From Rhizobium sp. BT03 (lineage in GTDB: Bacteria > Pseudomonadota > Alphaproteobacteria > Rhizobiales > Rhizobiaceae), in NCBI RefSeq assembly GCF_030053155.1, contig NZ_CP125641.1, positions 248,001-312,000 on the forward strand: a stretch of 64,000 nucleotides of DNA, given 5' to 3'. This document shows positions 44,170-53,124 of the stretch, one piece after another. The notes below the pieces were generated by a model that worked only from the letters and a program-made list of their open reading frames with translations, was not told where the DNA came from and made no database searches. Each line of letters starts with the position of its first letter. The stretch's first letter is position 1. The translations under genes were made by a program, and so were the position numbers.

Positions 44170-45791
44170 ACATGCGTGTGAACGATGCGGCCATCGAGGC
44201 CGGAAGCTACGATTACATCATCGTCGGCGCGGGATCGGCGGGATGCGTTCTCGCCAACCGGCTGTCGAGCGATCCGAAAAACCGCGTTCTGCTGCTCGAA
44301 GCCGGCGGCAGCGACCGGTATCACTGGGTGCATGTGCCGATCGGCTATCTCTACTGCATGGGCAATCCCCGCACCGACTGGATGATGAAGACGGCTGAAG
44401 AAGCCGGGTTGAACGGCCGCTCGCTGCCCTATCCGCGCGGCAAAGTGCTGGGCGGCTGCTCGTCGATCAACGGCATGATCTATATGCGCGGCCAGGCGGC
44501 CGATTATGACGGCTGGCGGCAGGCTGGCAATTCCGGCTGGGGCTGGGACGATGTGCTGCCCTATTTCCTGAAATCCGAGGACAATTACCGCGGCAGGTCG
44601 CGGATGCACGGGGCAGGCGGCGAATGGCGGGTGGAAAAGCAACGGCTTTCCTGGCCGATCCTCGATGCCTTTCGCGATGCCGCCGAGGAACTCGGCATTC
44701 CGAAAACCGACGATTTCAACGACGGCGACAATGAGGGTTCAGGCTATTTCGAGGTCAATCAGCGCGGCGGCCTGCGCTGGAACACGACCAAGGCCTTTCT
44801 GCGCCCGGCGATGAAGCGGGCCAATCTGCGCGTGCTGACCGGCGCCGAAACCGAGCGGCTGGAATTCGACGGCAGGATGGTGGCTGGCGTGCGGTTCCGG
44901 CTGAACGGCCAAACTCATCTGGCGCGCGCCGGCCGCGAGGTCATTCTGTCTGCCGGTGCGATCAATTCGCCGAAGATCCTGGAACTGTCGGGCGTTGGCC
45001 GCCCGGACGTGTTGTCCGCCGCCGGGCTGGATGTCACCCATGAACTTGCCGGCGTCGGCGAAAACCTGCAGGACCATCTGCAGATCCGCACGGTTTTCCG
45101 TATCCAGGGCGCAAAGACGCTGAACCAGCTCTATCACAACCTGTTCACCCGGGCGGGCATGGGGCTTGAATATATGCTGCGCCGCTCCGGGCCGCTATCC
45201 ATGGCGCCGAGCCAGCTCGGCATCTTTGCCAAGAGCGATCCGGCTGTTGCGACCGCCGATCTCGAATATCACGTGCAGCCCTTGAGCACCGACCGGCTGG
45301 GCGAGCCGCTGCACAAATATCCCGCGGTTACCGTCTCCGTCTGCAATCTGCGGCCGGAAAGCCGCGGCACCGTGCATGTCGGCGGCCCGGACTTCTCCGT
45401 GGCGCCGGATATCCGCCCGAATTATCTTTCGACCGCCGGCGACCGGATCGTGGCGACGAAATCGATCCGGCATGCCCGCCGGCTGATGGAGGCCGGCGCC
45501 ATCGCCAAGTACCGGCCGCAGGAGATGCTGCCGGGCAGGCAATACCAAACTGACGAGGACCTGATTCGCCGTGCCGGCGATATCGCCACAACGATCTTCC
45601 ATCCGGTCGGCACCTGTAAGATGGGCGGCGATACGATGGCGGTTGTCGATCAAGAATTGCGGGTGCATGGGCTGGCAAAGCTGCGGGTCGTCGATGCATC
45701 GATCATGCCGACGATCGTCTCGGGCAACACCAATTCGCCGGTGATCATGATTGCCGAGAAGGCGGCCGAGAGCATTTTGTCGGAGGCGTAG
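44166..45791 (+). CDS. GMC-family FAD oxidoreductase (choline/alcohol dehydrogenase-like)
   Basis: 541 residues from GTG 44166. N-terminal FAD motif YIIVGAGSAGCVLANRL, GMC signature RGKVLGGCSSINGMIY, SAGAINSPKILELSG and C-terminal HPVGTCKMG with the active-site His region. No signal peptide, so cytosolic or membrane-associated. It would oxidise an alcohol or polyol. It closes the operon that began at 34391 and is followed by a terminator-like hairpin. Confidence 0.92.
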   Translation: MNMRVNDAAIEAGSYDYIIVGAGSAGCVLANRLSSDPKNRVLLLEAGGSDRYHWVHVPIGYLYCMGNPRTDWMMKTAEEAGLNGRSLPYPRGKVLGGCSSINGMIYMRGQAADYDGWRQAGNSGWGWDDVLPYFLKSEDNYRGRSRMHGAGGEWRVEKQRLSWPILDAFRDAAEELGIPKTDDFNDGDNEGSGYFEVNQRGGLRWNTTKAFLRPAMKRANLRVLTGAETERLEFDGRMVAGVRFRLNGQTHLARAGREVILSAGAINSPKILELSGVGRPDVLSAAGLDVTHELAGVGENLQDHLQIRTVFRIQGAKTLNQLYHNLFTRAGMGLEYMLRRSGPLSMAPSQLGIFAKSDPAVATADLEYHVQPLSTDRLGEPLHKYPAVTVSVCNLRPESRGTVHVGGPDFSVAPDIRPNYLSTAGDRIVATKSIRHARRLMEAGAIAKYRPQEMLPGRQYQTDEDLIRRAGDIATTIFHPVGTCKMGGDTMAVVDQELRVHGLAKLRVVDASIMPTIVSGNTNSPVIMIAEKAAESILSEA

Positions 45792-45870
45792 AGCGCTCTT
45801 GCCGTCCCGGTATCCGAAAACGACACACAGACCTCGATTATCGTCGTCTACGCCTATGGCGTGACGGCGA

Positions 45871-45897
45871 GCCCAACCCGCTCAACGCGGGTTGGGC
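45871..45897. terminator. Perfect hairpin between oxidoreductase and cold-shock genes
   Basis: GCCCAACCCGC (45871-45881) and GCGGGTTGGGC (45887-45897) form an 11-bp stem with a TCAAC loop. It lies 80 bases after the plus-strand stop and 17 bases after the minus-strand cold-shock stop, so it may serve both but best fits the latter. Confidence 0.75.
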
Positions 45898-45913
45898 AAT
45901 CTTCGACTTTCGA

Positions 45914-46117
45914 TCAGAGGGTTGAGACGTTCTCAGCCTTCGATTTTCCGGTCTTGCGATCCTGTCCGACGTCGAAGCTGACCTTGTCGCCTTCGCGGAG
46001 CGACCCGCCGCGCTGCAGCGCAGACACGTGCACGAACACGTCCTGTCCGCCATCCTCGGGGGTGATAAAGCCGAAGCCCTTGTCGTCATTGAAGAATTTA
46101 ACCGTACCTGTCGGCAT
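45914..46117 (-). CDS. Cold-shock protein, CspA family
   Basis: 67 residues with AAGGAA before the ATG. The cold-shock beta-barrel is complete: [20 protein letters not shown] with RNP1 (KGFGFI) and DVFVHVSAL with RNP2 (VFVH). It binds single-stranded RNA/DNA and acts as an RNA chaperone. The paralogue type (cold-induced or not) cannot be told. The long leader typical of cspA may lie in 46118-46287. Confidence 0.96.
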   Translation of the reverse strand: MPTGTVKFFNDDKGFGFITPEDGGQDVFVHVSALQRGGSLREGDKVSFDVGQDRKTGKSKAENVSTL

Positions 46118-46455
46118 GAGATAACTATTCCTTGTGTCATTCGTCGATTTGCGAAAGCGAAACTATACCGCCGCCGCTCCTCTATCAACCTTCATGCCGG
46201 TGACGCAACTTTAAAGACAAAGAGGCAACAGTTTCGTCGAGGGTCAATCCGGCTCCCGACAACCGATCGCCTGACCATCCCAGTTTTTTGATCGTCTCGA
46301 TGCGGCATCCAGCGGCATCGCTGAAATGCATGTCTCGCGGCGCCCGCGTTGTCGACGGAATCAACGTAGGATTGCTCGCGCGTGTAGAAAGGGATTGCCG
46401 ATCGCCCGCGTCAGGTTGTAGATCGGTATCGCACAATGGGATTGTGCAAGCCGGT

Positions 46456-47637
46456 ATGCATGACGCCAACTCCGCTCGTCCTCATCGGCTGCCGTCTGAA
46501 GCTTTACCGGCGCGCTGCGCTGTCACTCGAGGGTCCGCGCCATTGTCTTCGCTTGTTCTCCCCAGCCGCCCGCTTTCGTTGGCGCGCGACGTCATCTCCA
46601 CGCCGAACGCTTACTTCTGGTCAACGCCGGTTATCCTGGCATTGGCCATCTTTCTATTCATCTGGGAAGCGCCGGGTGTGATCCGCGATTTCCAGATCAG
46701 CCAGAACCCCTTGGTGCTCGAAAACGGCGACGTGCAAAACGGGAAATGCACGACGCGCAAGGCAGTCTTTACCGACTGCGAGGCACGCCTTGTCTACAGC
46801 TACGGCGGACGAAACTACGACACCGAGGTCGAGATCATGTTCGTCGATTTCCATACCGGCGACTATGAAACCGATCTTGTGATTTCCGCCGATCATCCGG
46901 AACTCGCGACGATGAGCCTGGGTCTGGATATGCTCTGGAACAGGATTATCACGCTCACCGTGTTTGTGGTTCTGCTTGGCGGCATGAGCCTGGGTATGAT
47001 TTTTCTCGGTATCCGCATCTGGCGAGTCAAGGGGCAATTGCGCCGGCCTGCCAGGCTGATCCCTATCCCGGTCGAGATCAGCGCATTCGACCGCAAGCGC
47101 GGCGTCCTTTCCATCACCTACAATGACAAGATTGCCGCCGACAAAACCGGGCGATCGGCTTACACGCGCATGAAGAGCGGACAGGAACCGCTGATCGTCG
47201 GGGAAGCCAATGGCAAGGCGATCGGAATGGCCGTCAGGCACGGCAATACGGCCCTGCCGGTGCTTCTGGATGATCGTCTGCAGCGGGTCGAGCTTACGGA
47301 TGCCGAGCGCACAGCGGCTCTCGCACCGCTGGCGCACCAGCAGGACGGCGATCAGCATGCGCCGGTGTTGATCGAAGAACCCATAAGGACGGTATCGATC
47401 TGGAAGCGGCTACGGCTTTTCTTCGGCACCCTGCTTCTGATCGTCGTCGGTGTGGTCGGTTTCTGGCTTTGGTACGTCACGAGTTCCCCGACACAATTCC
47501 AATCGCCTGGCATGGACATCAACAATCTCATGCCGGCGCCGTTGAACCAGTGGGGATGCGAGCAGCTGAAGAAGCGGTTTGGCCAGGATCGTGCGCCGTT
47601 CGGTTGCACCGCCGCCGATTATACGAGCTGGAAATAG
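46456..47637 (+). CDS. Membrane protein with extracytoplasmic loops, possibly DUF3592-like
   Basis: About 393 residues from ATG 46456; the start is uncertain because the first 50 residues look unlike protein-coding sequence. Three hydrophobic segments: FWSTPVILALAIFLFIW, the ITLTVFVVLLGGMSLGMIFLG stretch and LFFGTLLLIVVGVVGFWLW. Between the first two, NGKCTTRKAVFTDCEARLVY holds two Cys and a Tyr-rich strand region like DUF3592 proteins. A short C-terminal tail has two more Cys. No enzyme motif; family placement is tentative. Confidence 0.55.
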   Translation: MHDANSARPHRLPSEALPARCAVTRGSAPLSSLVLPSRPLSLARDVISTPNAYFWSTPVILALAIFLFIWEAPGVIRDFQISQNPLVLENGDVQNGKCTTRKAVFTDCEARLVYSYGGRNYDTEVEIMFVDFHTGDYETDLVISADHPELATMSLGLDMLWNRIITLTVFVVLLGGMSLGMIFLGIRIWRVKGQLRRPARLIPIPVEISAFDRKRGVLSITYNDKIAADKTGRSAYTRMKSGQEPLIVGEANGKAIGMAVRHGNTALPVLLDDRLQRVELTDAERTAALAPLAHQQDGDQHAPVLIEEPIRTVSIWKRLRLFFGTLLLIVVGVVGFWLWYVTSSPTQFQSPGMDINNLMPAPLNQWGCEQLKKRFGQDRAPFGCTAADYTSWK

Positions 47638-47677
47638 CTAGCCTCGGCAATGGCGAAGCCGCATGAGATGCGGCGCG

Positions 47678-48286
47678 TCAACCCGGCCGTCGAGCATAAA
47701 AGGTGTTCCAGGCTTCGTCGTTGCGGCTCACGCGGTAGGCGTCCCATTCGAGATCAAGGCCGGCCGCTTTGATGCACAGCGCGAAGTCGTCCCGGCGCCA
47801 ATAGGTCATATGGTAGGCGCCGCTCGTTTCCCCGTCTCCATCCCGCATCGTCACCAGGAAGACGCCGCCGGGGCGCAGCGCGGCGGCGATTTTTTCGAGG
47901 ATCTGGCCGGTCTGGTCGCGAGGCACGTGGATGAGGACACAGAGAGCGATCACCGCATCGTAAGGGCCGCCGAGGTCGTCGGTGATGACGTTGAGGAACT
48001 CGCCTTTCTTGCCGCGCGCTGCCTGCAGCTCGAGAAACCGCCGCGTGGCATCGGTTCGCCTTACCGAAACGCCCTGTGTCTCCAGGAAATCCGCATCCCA
48101 CCCGGGCCCCGATCCGATCTCAAGGACGCGGCCGCCTTTGCCGGCGGCGATGGCGACCTGACGCAAGGCCGCCTCCAGACCGGGCGCGGGAAAGGGATCA
48201 ACGATGCGGCTATATTCATCGGCACAATCCTCATAGGAATCGATCGTGCGTTGGGTATCGGCCAAGGCGGCGGAAGAGACGGGCAT
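47678..48286 (-). CDS. Class I SAM-dependent methyltransferase
   Basis: 202 residues from ATG 48286, directly after GGAGGTCAAA. The SAM-binding motif I is VLEIGSGPGWDADFL; motif II/III regions are ITDDLGGPYDAVIALCVLIHV and LRPGGVFLVTMRDGD. Methyl acceptor unknown: the fold is shared by small-molecule and quinone methyltransferases. It lies 167 bases downstream of a large LuxR-type regulator on the same strand, which might control it. Confidence 0.87.
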   Translation of the reverse strand: MPVSSAALADTQRTIDSYEDCADEYSRIVDPFPAPGLEAALRQVAIAAGKGGRVLEIGSGPGWDADFLETQGVSVRRTDATRRFLELQAARGKKGEFLNVITDDLGGPYDAVIALCVLIHVPRDQTGQILEKIAAALRPGGVFLVTMRDGDGETSGAYHMTYWRRDDFALCIKAAGLDLEWDAYRVSRNDEAWNTFYARRPG

Positions 48287-48452
48287 TTTGACCTCCGATT
48301 GATGGAAACCGGGCGCCGTCCGGGGCGCCATATCAACATGCTCGGCGTAAGGCCGCGTAAGCACATCAGGCAAAATGCCTAGGCCCACGAAAAATGGAAT
48401 GCCATGAGCGATATCAGGAGGGTCTAGCCAGGCAATCTCCTGGAGCTGACAT

Positions 48453-51332
48453 CTACGCGGGATCAACCATCCGGAGCCGATGGGCCATGGCGGCGGCGGC
48501 GCCACGGCTGGGGACGGCGAGTTTACTCAAGATGTTGGAGACATGGACGCTCGCCGTTTTCGAGGAAATGAACAGATTATCGGCGATCTGCCGATTGCTT
48601 TGTCCGGCGGCGACGAGCCGGAGCACCTCGAATTCCCGATCCGTCAGGCCAAGCGGCGCCTTCGGCGGACTGCCCTCTTTCCCGCCTCGCAGATCAATGC
48701 GGGCCTTTGCAGCCAGCGTCTCGATCTGATTGCAGAGAAGGCGGGCGCCGGTCGACTGGGCAAGCTCCGCAGCTTGCCTGAAATGGCCCCCGCCGCTGGC
48801 GCGCTTGCCGGCATTCACCGTAGCGCTCCCGGCCTGCATAAGGGCATATGCCTGTCGAAAGGGCTGGTTCAAATCCGCCCAGCTTTGGGCAGCCGCTTCC
48901 CAGGCGCCGAGGTCGGAAACCGACGCGCGCGATATCTCGGCCGAGAGGTTGAGCCTCTCGGCTTCCTCCACCGCGTTGCGGCACGGGATCCGAGCGGCAA
49001 GGTCTGCGAGCTGCCGGGCGACATCTTTCCGGCTCGTATCGACGGCGACGCGCATGGCCGAGGCCAAGAGCGGCCAAGAGACGCCCCCGTGTTTGTTGAA
49101 ATGGCTCGCAGCCGATCTTATCAGGACCGCAGACTGCTCCATGTCGCCCGCCAGCGCGCGGCTTTCGATGTCGAATCTCAAAAGATTGGCCGCCATGCGG
49201 CTCGCGACCTGAGGGCCGGGTGGCAGAGCGCGCAAGGAGCTTGCCGCCGCGGCGATGCGATCCGGATCCCCCAAGATCAGGGCGATCTCCGCCTGGCATT
49301 CGAAAACATGAACCAGCCCCAGCGGCAGCGGATCCAATGCCGCCATCCGTTCGCATGTCTCAATGGCTTCCGAAACGCGGCCGACGGCGAGCAAGGCGCA
49401 GCACAAAGGCGAACCCACGATGGCTCCGATATACCGGGCCTGGCCGAACTCGACGGTCCGCGCAAAGATCGCCGGTCCGATGTCGATGATCTCAGCATAG
49501 TCTCCGGTCTCGAGCAGGGCCTGCAGCAGGGCTGCGCCCGCCAGCACCTCGACGCGGCCGATGGAGGCTTGCCCGGCGCGCTTAGCCACGCTCCAAAAGC
49601 CATCGATGCGAGAACTGTCCGAGGCCATGTCCACGGATGCCGCGATGATCAGCGCCTCGATACGGTATTCCTCGTCATCGAGCCTCTCCGCCAGATCCTT
49701 CAGTTCGGCGCCCAGGAGCCTGGCGCGATCGAATTCTCCCCGCAAGATCAGCGCCCGGGAAAACTGCCCCAGTCCGTCCGCGCGCAGCCTTGTGGGATCG
49801 ACCGCATGATCGAGCGCTCGTTCCAGATCGGCGATCTCGCCTGGGATGAGCGTGTGCTGACGCATCACCGCGCGCTGCAGAAGAAGGGCTGCCAGCTGTT
49901 CGCTGTCGCGCTCGGCATCCACTTCGGCGAGGGCACGTTCGACGAAGGCCAGCCCCTGTTCGGCTTCCGCCGCCCAGCAGGCTGCATCGGCAGCCAGCTC
50001 CAACACGCTGCAGTGATCCGCGCCGATCAGATCGGCCGCATGATCGACGTCGGGCCACGCCGCCAGCACGAGCTTCAGCATCTCCATCTGATCCGCATAG
50101 GCGAAGGTGGCGGCGGCTTCTACGGCAGAATGCCAGGCCCATCGCAGGCAAGATTCGGCCTGGCCGGCGCCGTGCCAGTGGCGGGCGAGCGCAACGGAAT
50201 GCCAAACCCGGTAGCTTGGAAGCGGGCCGCGTTCGAGTACCTCGGCATAGGCGCGATGGATGGCCATCCTTTCGCCGGCGATCAGGTCACTCCGCACCGC
50301 CTCGTGGATAAGGGCGTGGCGGAAGGCATATCCGTCGCCATCCGGCACCAGGATCCCGGCCGAAATCGCAGGCCGCAGCAATTCTGCCAGTTCGAGGTCG
50401 GACTTCTCAGTCACGCTGCGAAGAAGCGCATGCGTGATATGCGGGCCGCCAAGCGCCATCACCTTCAAGAGTTCTGCCGTCGACGCCGGCATCTCCCTGG
50501 CGGCTTTCAGCAGATAGTCGTTGAGCGAGCCAGGAAAATCCGTCCGCAAGCTTCCGCTCGCATCGATGAGCGCCTCGGTGAAAAGCGGGATCCCGCAGCT
50601 CCGCGCATGGACCTCATTGACGACAGCGGGTGTCGGCGGGTGCCCGAGCAGCCCCTCGAGTTGTGCTGCGACCTCGGCGCGCTTCAGGCGGGGAAGCTTC
50701 AACAGCTCGGCACCCTCGGAAAGCGAGAGGTCGGCGATGGTCGTCCGCAGTGCGTTGCTGCCGCTGGTTTCCTCGGGTCGGTAGGTGACGATCAGCATCA
50801 GCCGAATTTTCTTCAGCCGCGCCGTGAGGAAGCGAAGCAGATCGCATGTGGCCTGGTCGGCCCAGTGAATGTCCTCGACGACCACGACGAGCGGCATCTC
50901 CCGGGCGAGCTCTTCGAACAATTTTCGCAGCGCCTCGAACAGCCGCGCTCTTGCGATGCCCGCATCGAACCTTTCAGAGGTCTCGCCGAGTTCGGGAAGA
51001 AGCCATGCCAGCTCGCGCGCACACTCGGCGCCGACAAGCGATCTGGCGGCCGTCCCGCCGCGCAACTGAACCAGGTCATGCAGCACGGCGGTGACCGGCG
51101 CATAGGGCAGTGCCGAATCCCGCTGCTCGATGCAGCCGCCCTTCAGGACGACGGCCCGGCCCGACAGTCGGTCGGCGAATTCTTCTACCAGCCGGCTCTT
51201 GCCGCCGCCTGCTTCCGCCCCGAGAAGAATGGAGCGTTGCCGGCCGCCGGAGACGTCCCGGAACGCGCTATCCATCGCATCGAGTTCGGCGACACGGCCT
51301 GAGAACAGGGATCTTCTGAGGGATGCCGACAC
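48453..51332 (-). CDS. Large LuxR-family regulator with AAA/NACHT-like ATPase (MalT/LAL type)
   Basis: 959 residues from a GTG at 51332, chosen because GGAGGATTTC precedes it; a TTG at 51416 would add 28 residues with no good ribosome site. N-terminal P-loop ATPase: Walker A LLGAEAGGGKSR and Walker B LVVVVEDIHWAD, then a long helical, TPR-like middle (about 350-870). C-terminal LuxR/GerE helix-turn-helix: LTDREFEVLRLVAAGQSNRQIADNL in pieces and SKTASVHVSNILSKL. It integrates a ligand signal with ATP state to activate transcription. Divergent from an alpha/beta hydrolase gene, its likely target. Confidence 0.9.
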   Translation of the reverse strand: MSASLRRSLFSGRVAELDAMDSAFRDVSGGRQRSILLGAEAGGGKSRLVEEFADRLSGRAVVLKGGCIEQRDSALPYAPVTAVLHDLVQLRGGTAARSLVGAECARELAWLLPELGETSERFDAGIARARLFEALRKLFEELAREMPLVVVVEDIHWADQATCDLLRFLTARLKKIRLMLIVTYRPEETSGSNALRTTIADLSLSEGAELLKLPRLKRAEVAAQLEGLLGHPPTPAVVNEVHARSCGIPLFTEALIDASGSLRTDFPGSLNDYLLKAAREMPASTAELLKVMALGGPHITHALLRSVTEKSDLELAELLRPAISAGILVPDGDGYAFRHALIHEAVRSDLIAGERMAIHRAYAEVLERGPLPSYRVWHSVALARHWHGAGQAESCLRWAWHSAVEAAATFAYADQMEMLKLVLAAWPDVDHAADLIGADHCSVLELAADAACWAAEAEQGLAFVERALAEVDAERDSEQLAALLLQRAVMRQHTLIPGEIADLERALDHAVDPTRLRADGLGQFSRALILRGEFDRARLLGAELKDLAERLDDEEYRIEALIIAASVDMASDSSRIDGFWSVAKRAGQASIGRVEVLAGAALLQALLETGDYAEIIDIGPAIFARTVEFGQARYIGAIVGSPLCCALLAVGRVSEAIETCERMAALDPLPLGLVHVFECQAEIALILGDPDRIAAAASSLRALPPGPQVASRMAANLLRFDIESRALAGDMEQSAVLIRSAASHFNKHGGVSWPLLASAMRVAVDTSRKDVARQLADLAARIPCRNAVEEAERLNLSAEISRASVSDLGAWEAAAQSWADLNQPFRQAYALMQAGSATVNAGKRASGGGHFRQAAELAQSTGARLLCNQIETLAAKARIDLRGGKEGSPPKAPLGLTDREFEVLRLVAAGQSNRQIADNLFISSKTASVHVSNILSKLAVPSRGAAAAMAHRLRMVDPA

Positions 51333-51505
51333 GAAATCCTCCGATACGTGAAGTTTAAGATTAGCAGAGATGGAGACGTAGTCATCCCGTGTGTGTTTTG
51401 AGCCTGTCCTACTCAAAATGCCCGATGCGGCACCCCTGCCTTAGCCCCATTATGAGAATGCCTGCCGAAGGCGGCTTCACCCGATACAAATAAAGGATGC
51501 CCCAA
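51333..51505. promoter_or_regulatory. Divergent promoter region, LuxR-type regulator and hydrolase
   Basis: 173 bases between the two gene starts. Contains AT-rich patches at about 51351-51365 and 51450-51495, and AAAGGA before the hydrolase. No clear inverted repeat that I can assign to the LuxR-type protein. Confidence 0.4.
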
Positions 51506-52348
51506 ATGACTGAACGCATTATCAAGTTTGACGACGTCGAGATCGCCACGCAGGCATTTGGCAACCCGGCGCATGAGCCGATCCTGTTGATCATGGGCGC
51601 GATGGCGTCGATGCTGTGGTGGCCGGACGAGTTCTGCCATAAGCTTGCCGCTCGGAAATATTATGTCATCCGCTACGACAATCGAGACACCGGCCGTTCG
51701 ACGATCTATGAGCCGGGGGAACCGCCCTACACCATGGACGACATGGCTGCGGATGCCATCAGGGTACTCGATGGCTACGGCATTGACCGCGTCAATCTGA
51801 TCGGAATGTCGCTGGGCGGCACGATTGCCCAGATCGCAGCGCTCTCGCATCCCGAACGCGTCAAGACGTTGACGCTGATGTCCACAACGCCGATGGGTAT
51901 CGATACAAGCGCCCTGCCGCATACCGCTGACGCCTACATGGCGCACGCCGCGACGGGCGAGACCGTCGACTGGACAGACAATGCCGAGGTGATCGAATTT
52001 CTTGTCAAAGACACCCGGATGATCGCCGGCGTGGCGCACCCTTACGACGAACACCAGGCGCGCGCCTTTGTTGAACGGGATGTCAAGCGGGCGAAAAACT
52101 TCGTCAGTGCCACCAATCATTTCATGCTGAGGGGCGGCCTGGCCCTGAAAGGAAAATTGGCTGAACTGGCCGCGCCCCTCCTTGTCATCCACGGAACGGC
52201 CGACCCGATTTATCCAGTTGAGCACGGCGAACTGCTGGCAAAAACCGTTCGGGGCGCGAAGCTTGTCCGGCTCGAAGGCGGCGGCCACGAAATTCATCCC
52301 GACGATTGGGAAGAAATCATTTCCGCTATCGACGCCCATTTGCGGTGA
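51506..52348 (+). CDS. Alpha/beta hydrolase
   Basis: 280 residues from ATG 51506, eight bases after AAAGGA; ATG 51497 is also in frame. Nucleophile elbow NLIGMSLGGTIAQ (Ser), the acid in VIHGTADPIYP (Asp) and GGGHEIHPDDW (His) make the triad; MGAMASMLWWPD is the oxyanion-hole region. It would hydrolyse an ester, lactone or similar bond in the cytosol. The divergent LuxR-type regulator may control it. Confidence 0.9.
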   Translation: MTERIIKFDDVEIATQAFGNPAHEPILLIMGAMASMLWWPDEFCHKLAARKYYVIRYDNRDTGRSTIYEPGEPPYTMDDMAADAIRVLDGYGIDRVNLIGMSLGGTIAQIAALSHPERVKTLTLMSTTPMGIDTSALPHTADAYMAHAATGETVDWTDNAEVIEFLVKDTRMIAGVAHPYDEHQARAFVERDVKRAKNFVSATNHFMLRGGLALKGKLAELAAPLLVIHGTADPIYPVEHGELLAKTVRGAKLVRLEGGGHEIHPDDWEEIISAIDAHLR

Positions 52349-52380
52349 CCCGCGAAGCAGCAGGGCGTACCGATCGACGG

Positions 52381-53124
52381 CTACGCCCTCCCGTACATCC
52401 GGCTCGCCCGCAGCAGGCGTTGCGAATAGGGATGTTCGACCGCGCCTCTTCGCAAGGCCTCGATATCGACCTGTTCGACGATCTCGCCGGCTTCCATGAT
52501 GGCCACGCGGCTGCACATGTGGGAGACGACGGCGAGATCGTGGCTGACGAGCAGATAGGTGAGACCGCGCTCCTTGCGCAGATCCTGCAGGAGATTGAGG
52601 ATTTCGGCTTGCACCGAGACGTCGAGTGCCGATGTCGGCTCGTCCAGCAGCAGGACGTCGGGGTCCAGCATCAAGGCGCGGGCGATCGCCACGCGCTGGC
52701 GCTGGCCGCCGGAGAGCTGATGCGGAAACCTATAGCTTAGCGCCGGATCGAGGCCAACCGATCTCAGCACGGCGCTGACGTCGACCGAATTGGTGTCGAG
52801 CCCCTGATTGCGCAGCGGCTCCTTCAATTGTGAGCGGATGGTCTTGCGCGGATGGAGCGATCCGTAGGGATCCTGAAACACCATCTGCACCCGCCGATAG
52901 AACGGCCGGCTGCGCTGGCGCTGCAGCGCCTCGCCCTGGAGTTCGATGTGACCGTCATAATTGGCGTTGAGGCCGGAGAGCGCACGGAGAACCGTGGATT
53001 TGCCGCAGCCGGACTCGCCGACCAGGCCGAATGCCGTCCCCCTTTCGACGGTGAGGTTGACGTCTCTGACGACAGGGCGCTGGCCATGTCCGAAACGGAT
53101 GGTGAGATTGTCGATCCGGATCAT
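52381..53124 (-). CDS. Dpp/Opp-type ABC ATPase, second subunit (DppF-like)
   Basis: 247 residues. Walker A GESGCGKST, Q-loop FQDPYGSLHPRKTI, signature [15 protein letters not shown], Walker B LLLDEPTSALD. It is shorter than typical DppF (over 300), ending soon after HPYSQRLLRAS. It pairs with the next ATPase to drive the importer. Its start overlaps the stop of that gene (ATGA). It is the last gene of the minus-strand uronate operon. Confidence 0.93.
   Translation of the reverse strand: MIRIDNLTIRFGHGQRPVVRDVNLTVERGTAFGLVGESGCGKSTVLRALSGLNANYDGHIELQGEALQRQRSRPFYRRVQMVFQDPYGSLHPRKTIRSQLKEPLRNQGLDTNSVDVSAVLRSVGLDPALSYRFPHQLSGGQRQRVAIARALMLDPDVLLLDEPTSALDVSVQAEILNLLQDLRKERGLTYLLVSHDLAVVSHMCSRVAIMEAGEIVEQVDIEALRRGAVEHPYSQRLLRASRMYGRA

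Noticed and set aside
34391..45791. Reading the operon as a complete AI-2 (lsr) system
   Set aside because: SorC regulator, FbaB/LsrF-type aldolase and FGGY kinase fit, but there is no LsrG, only one permease, the kinase looks more like L-xylulokinase, and GlpD-like, GMC and aldo/keto enzymes are foreign to lsr operons.
45871..45897. Possible tRNA or small RNA gene
   Set aside because: A single perfect 11-bp hairpin with no cloverleaf; a terminator between two genes explains it.
48480..51302. 940-residue open frame on the plus strand opposite the LuxR-type regulator
   Set aside because: Antisense shadow; no domain visible and the opposite strand has Walker and LuxR motifs.
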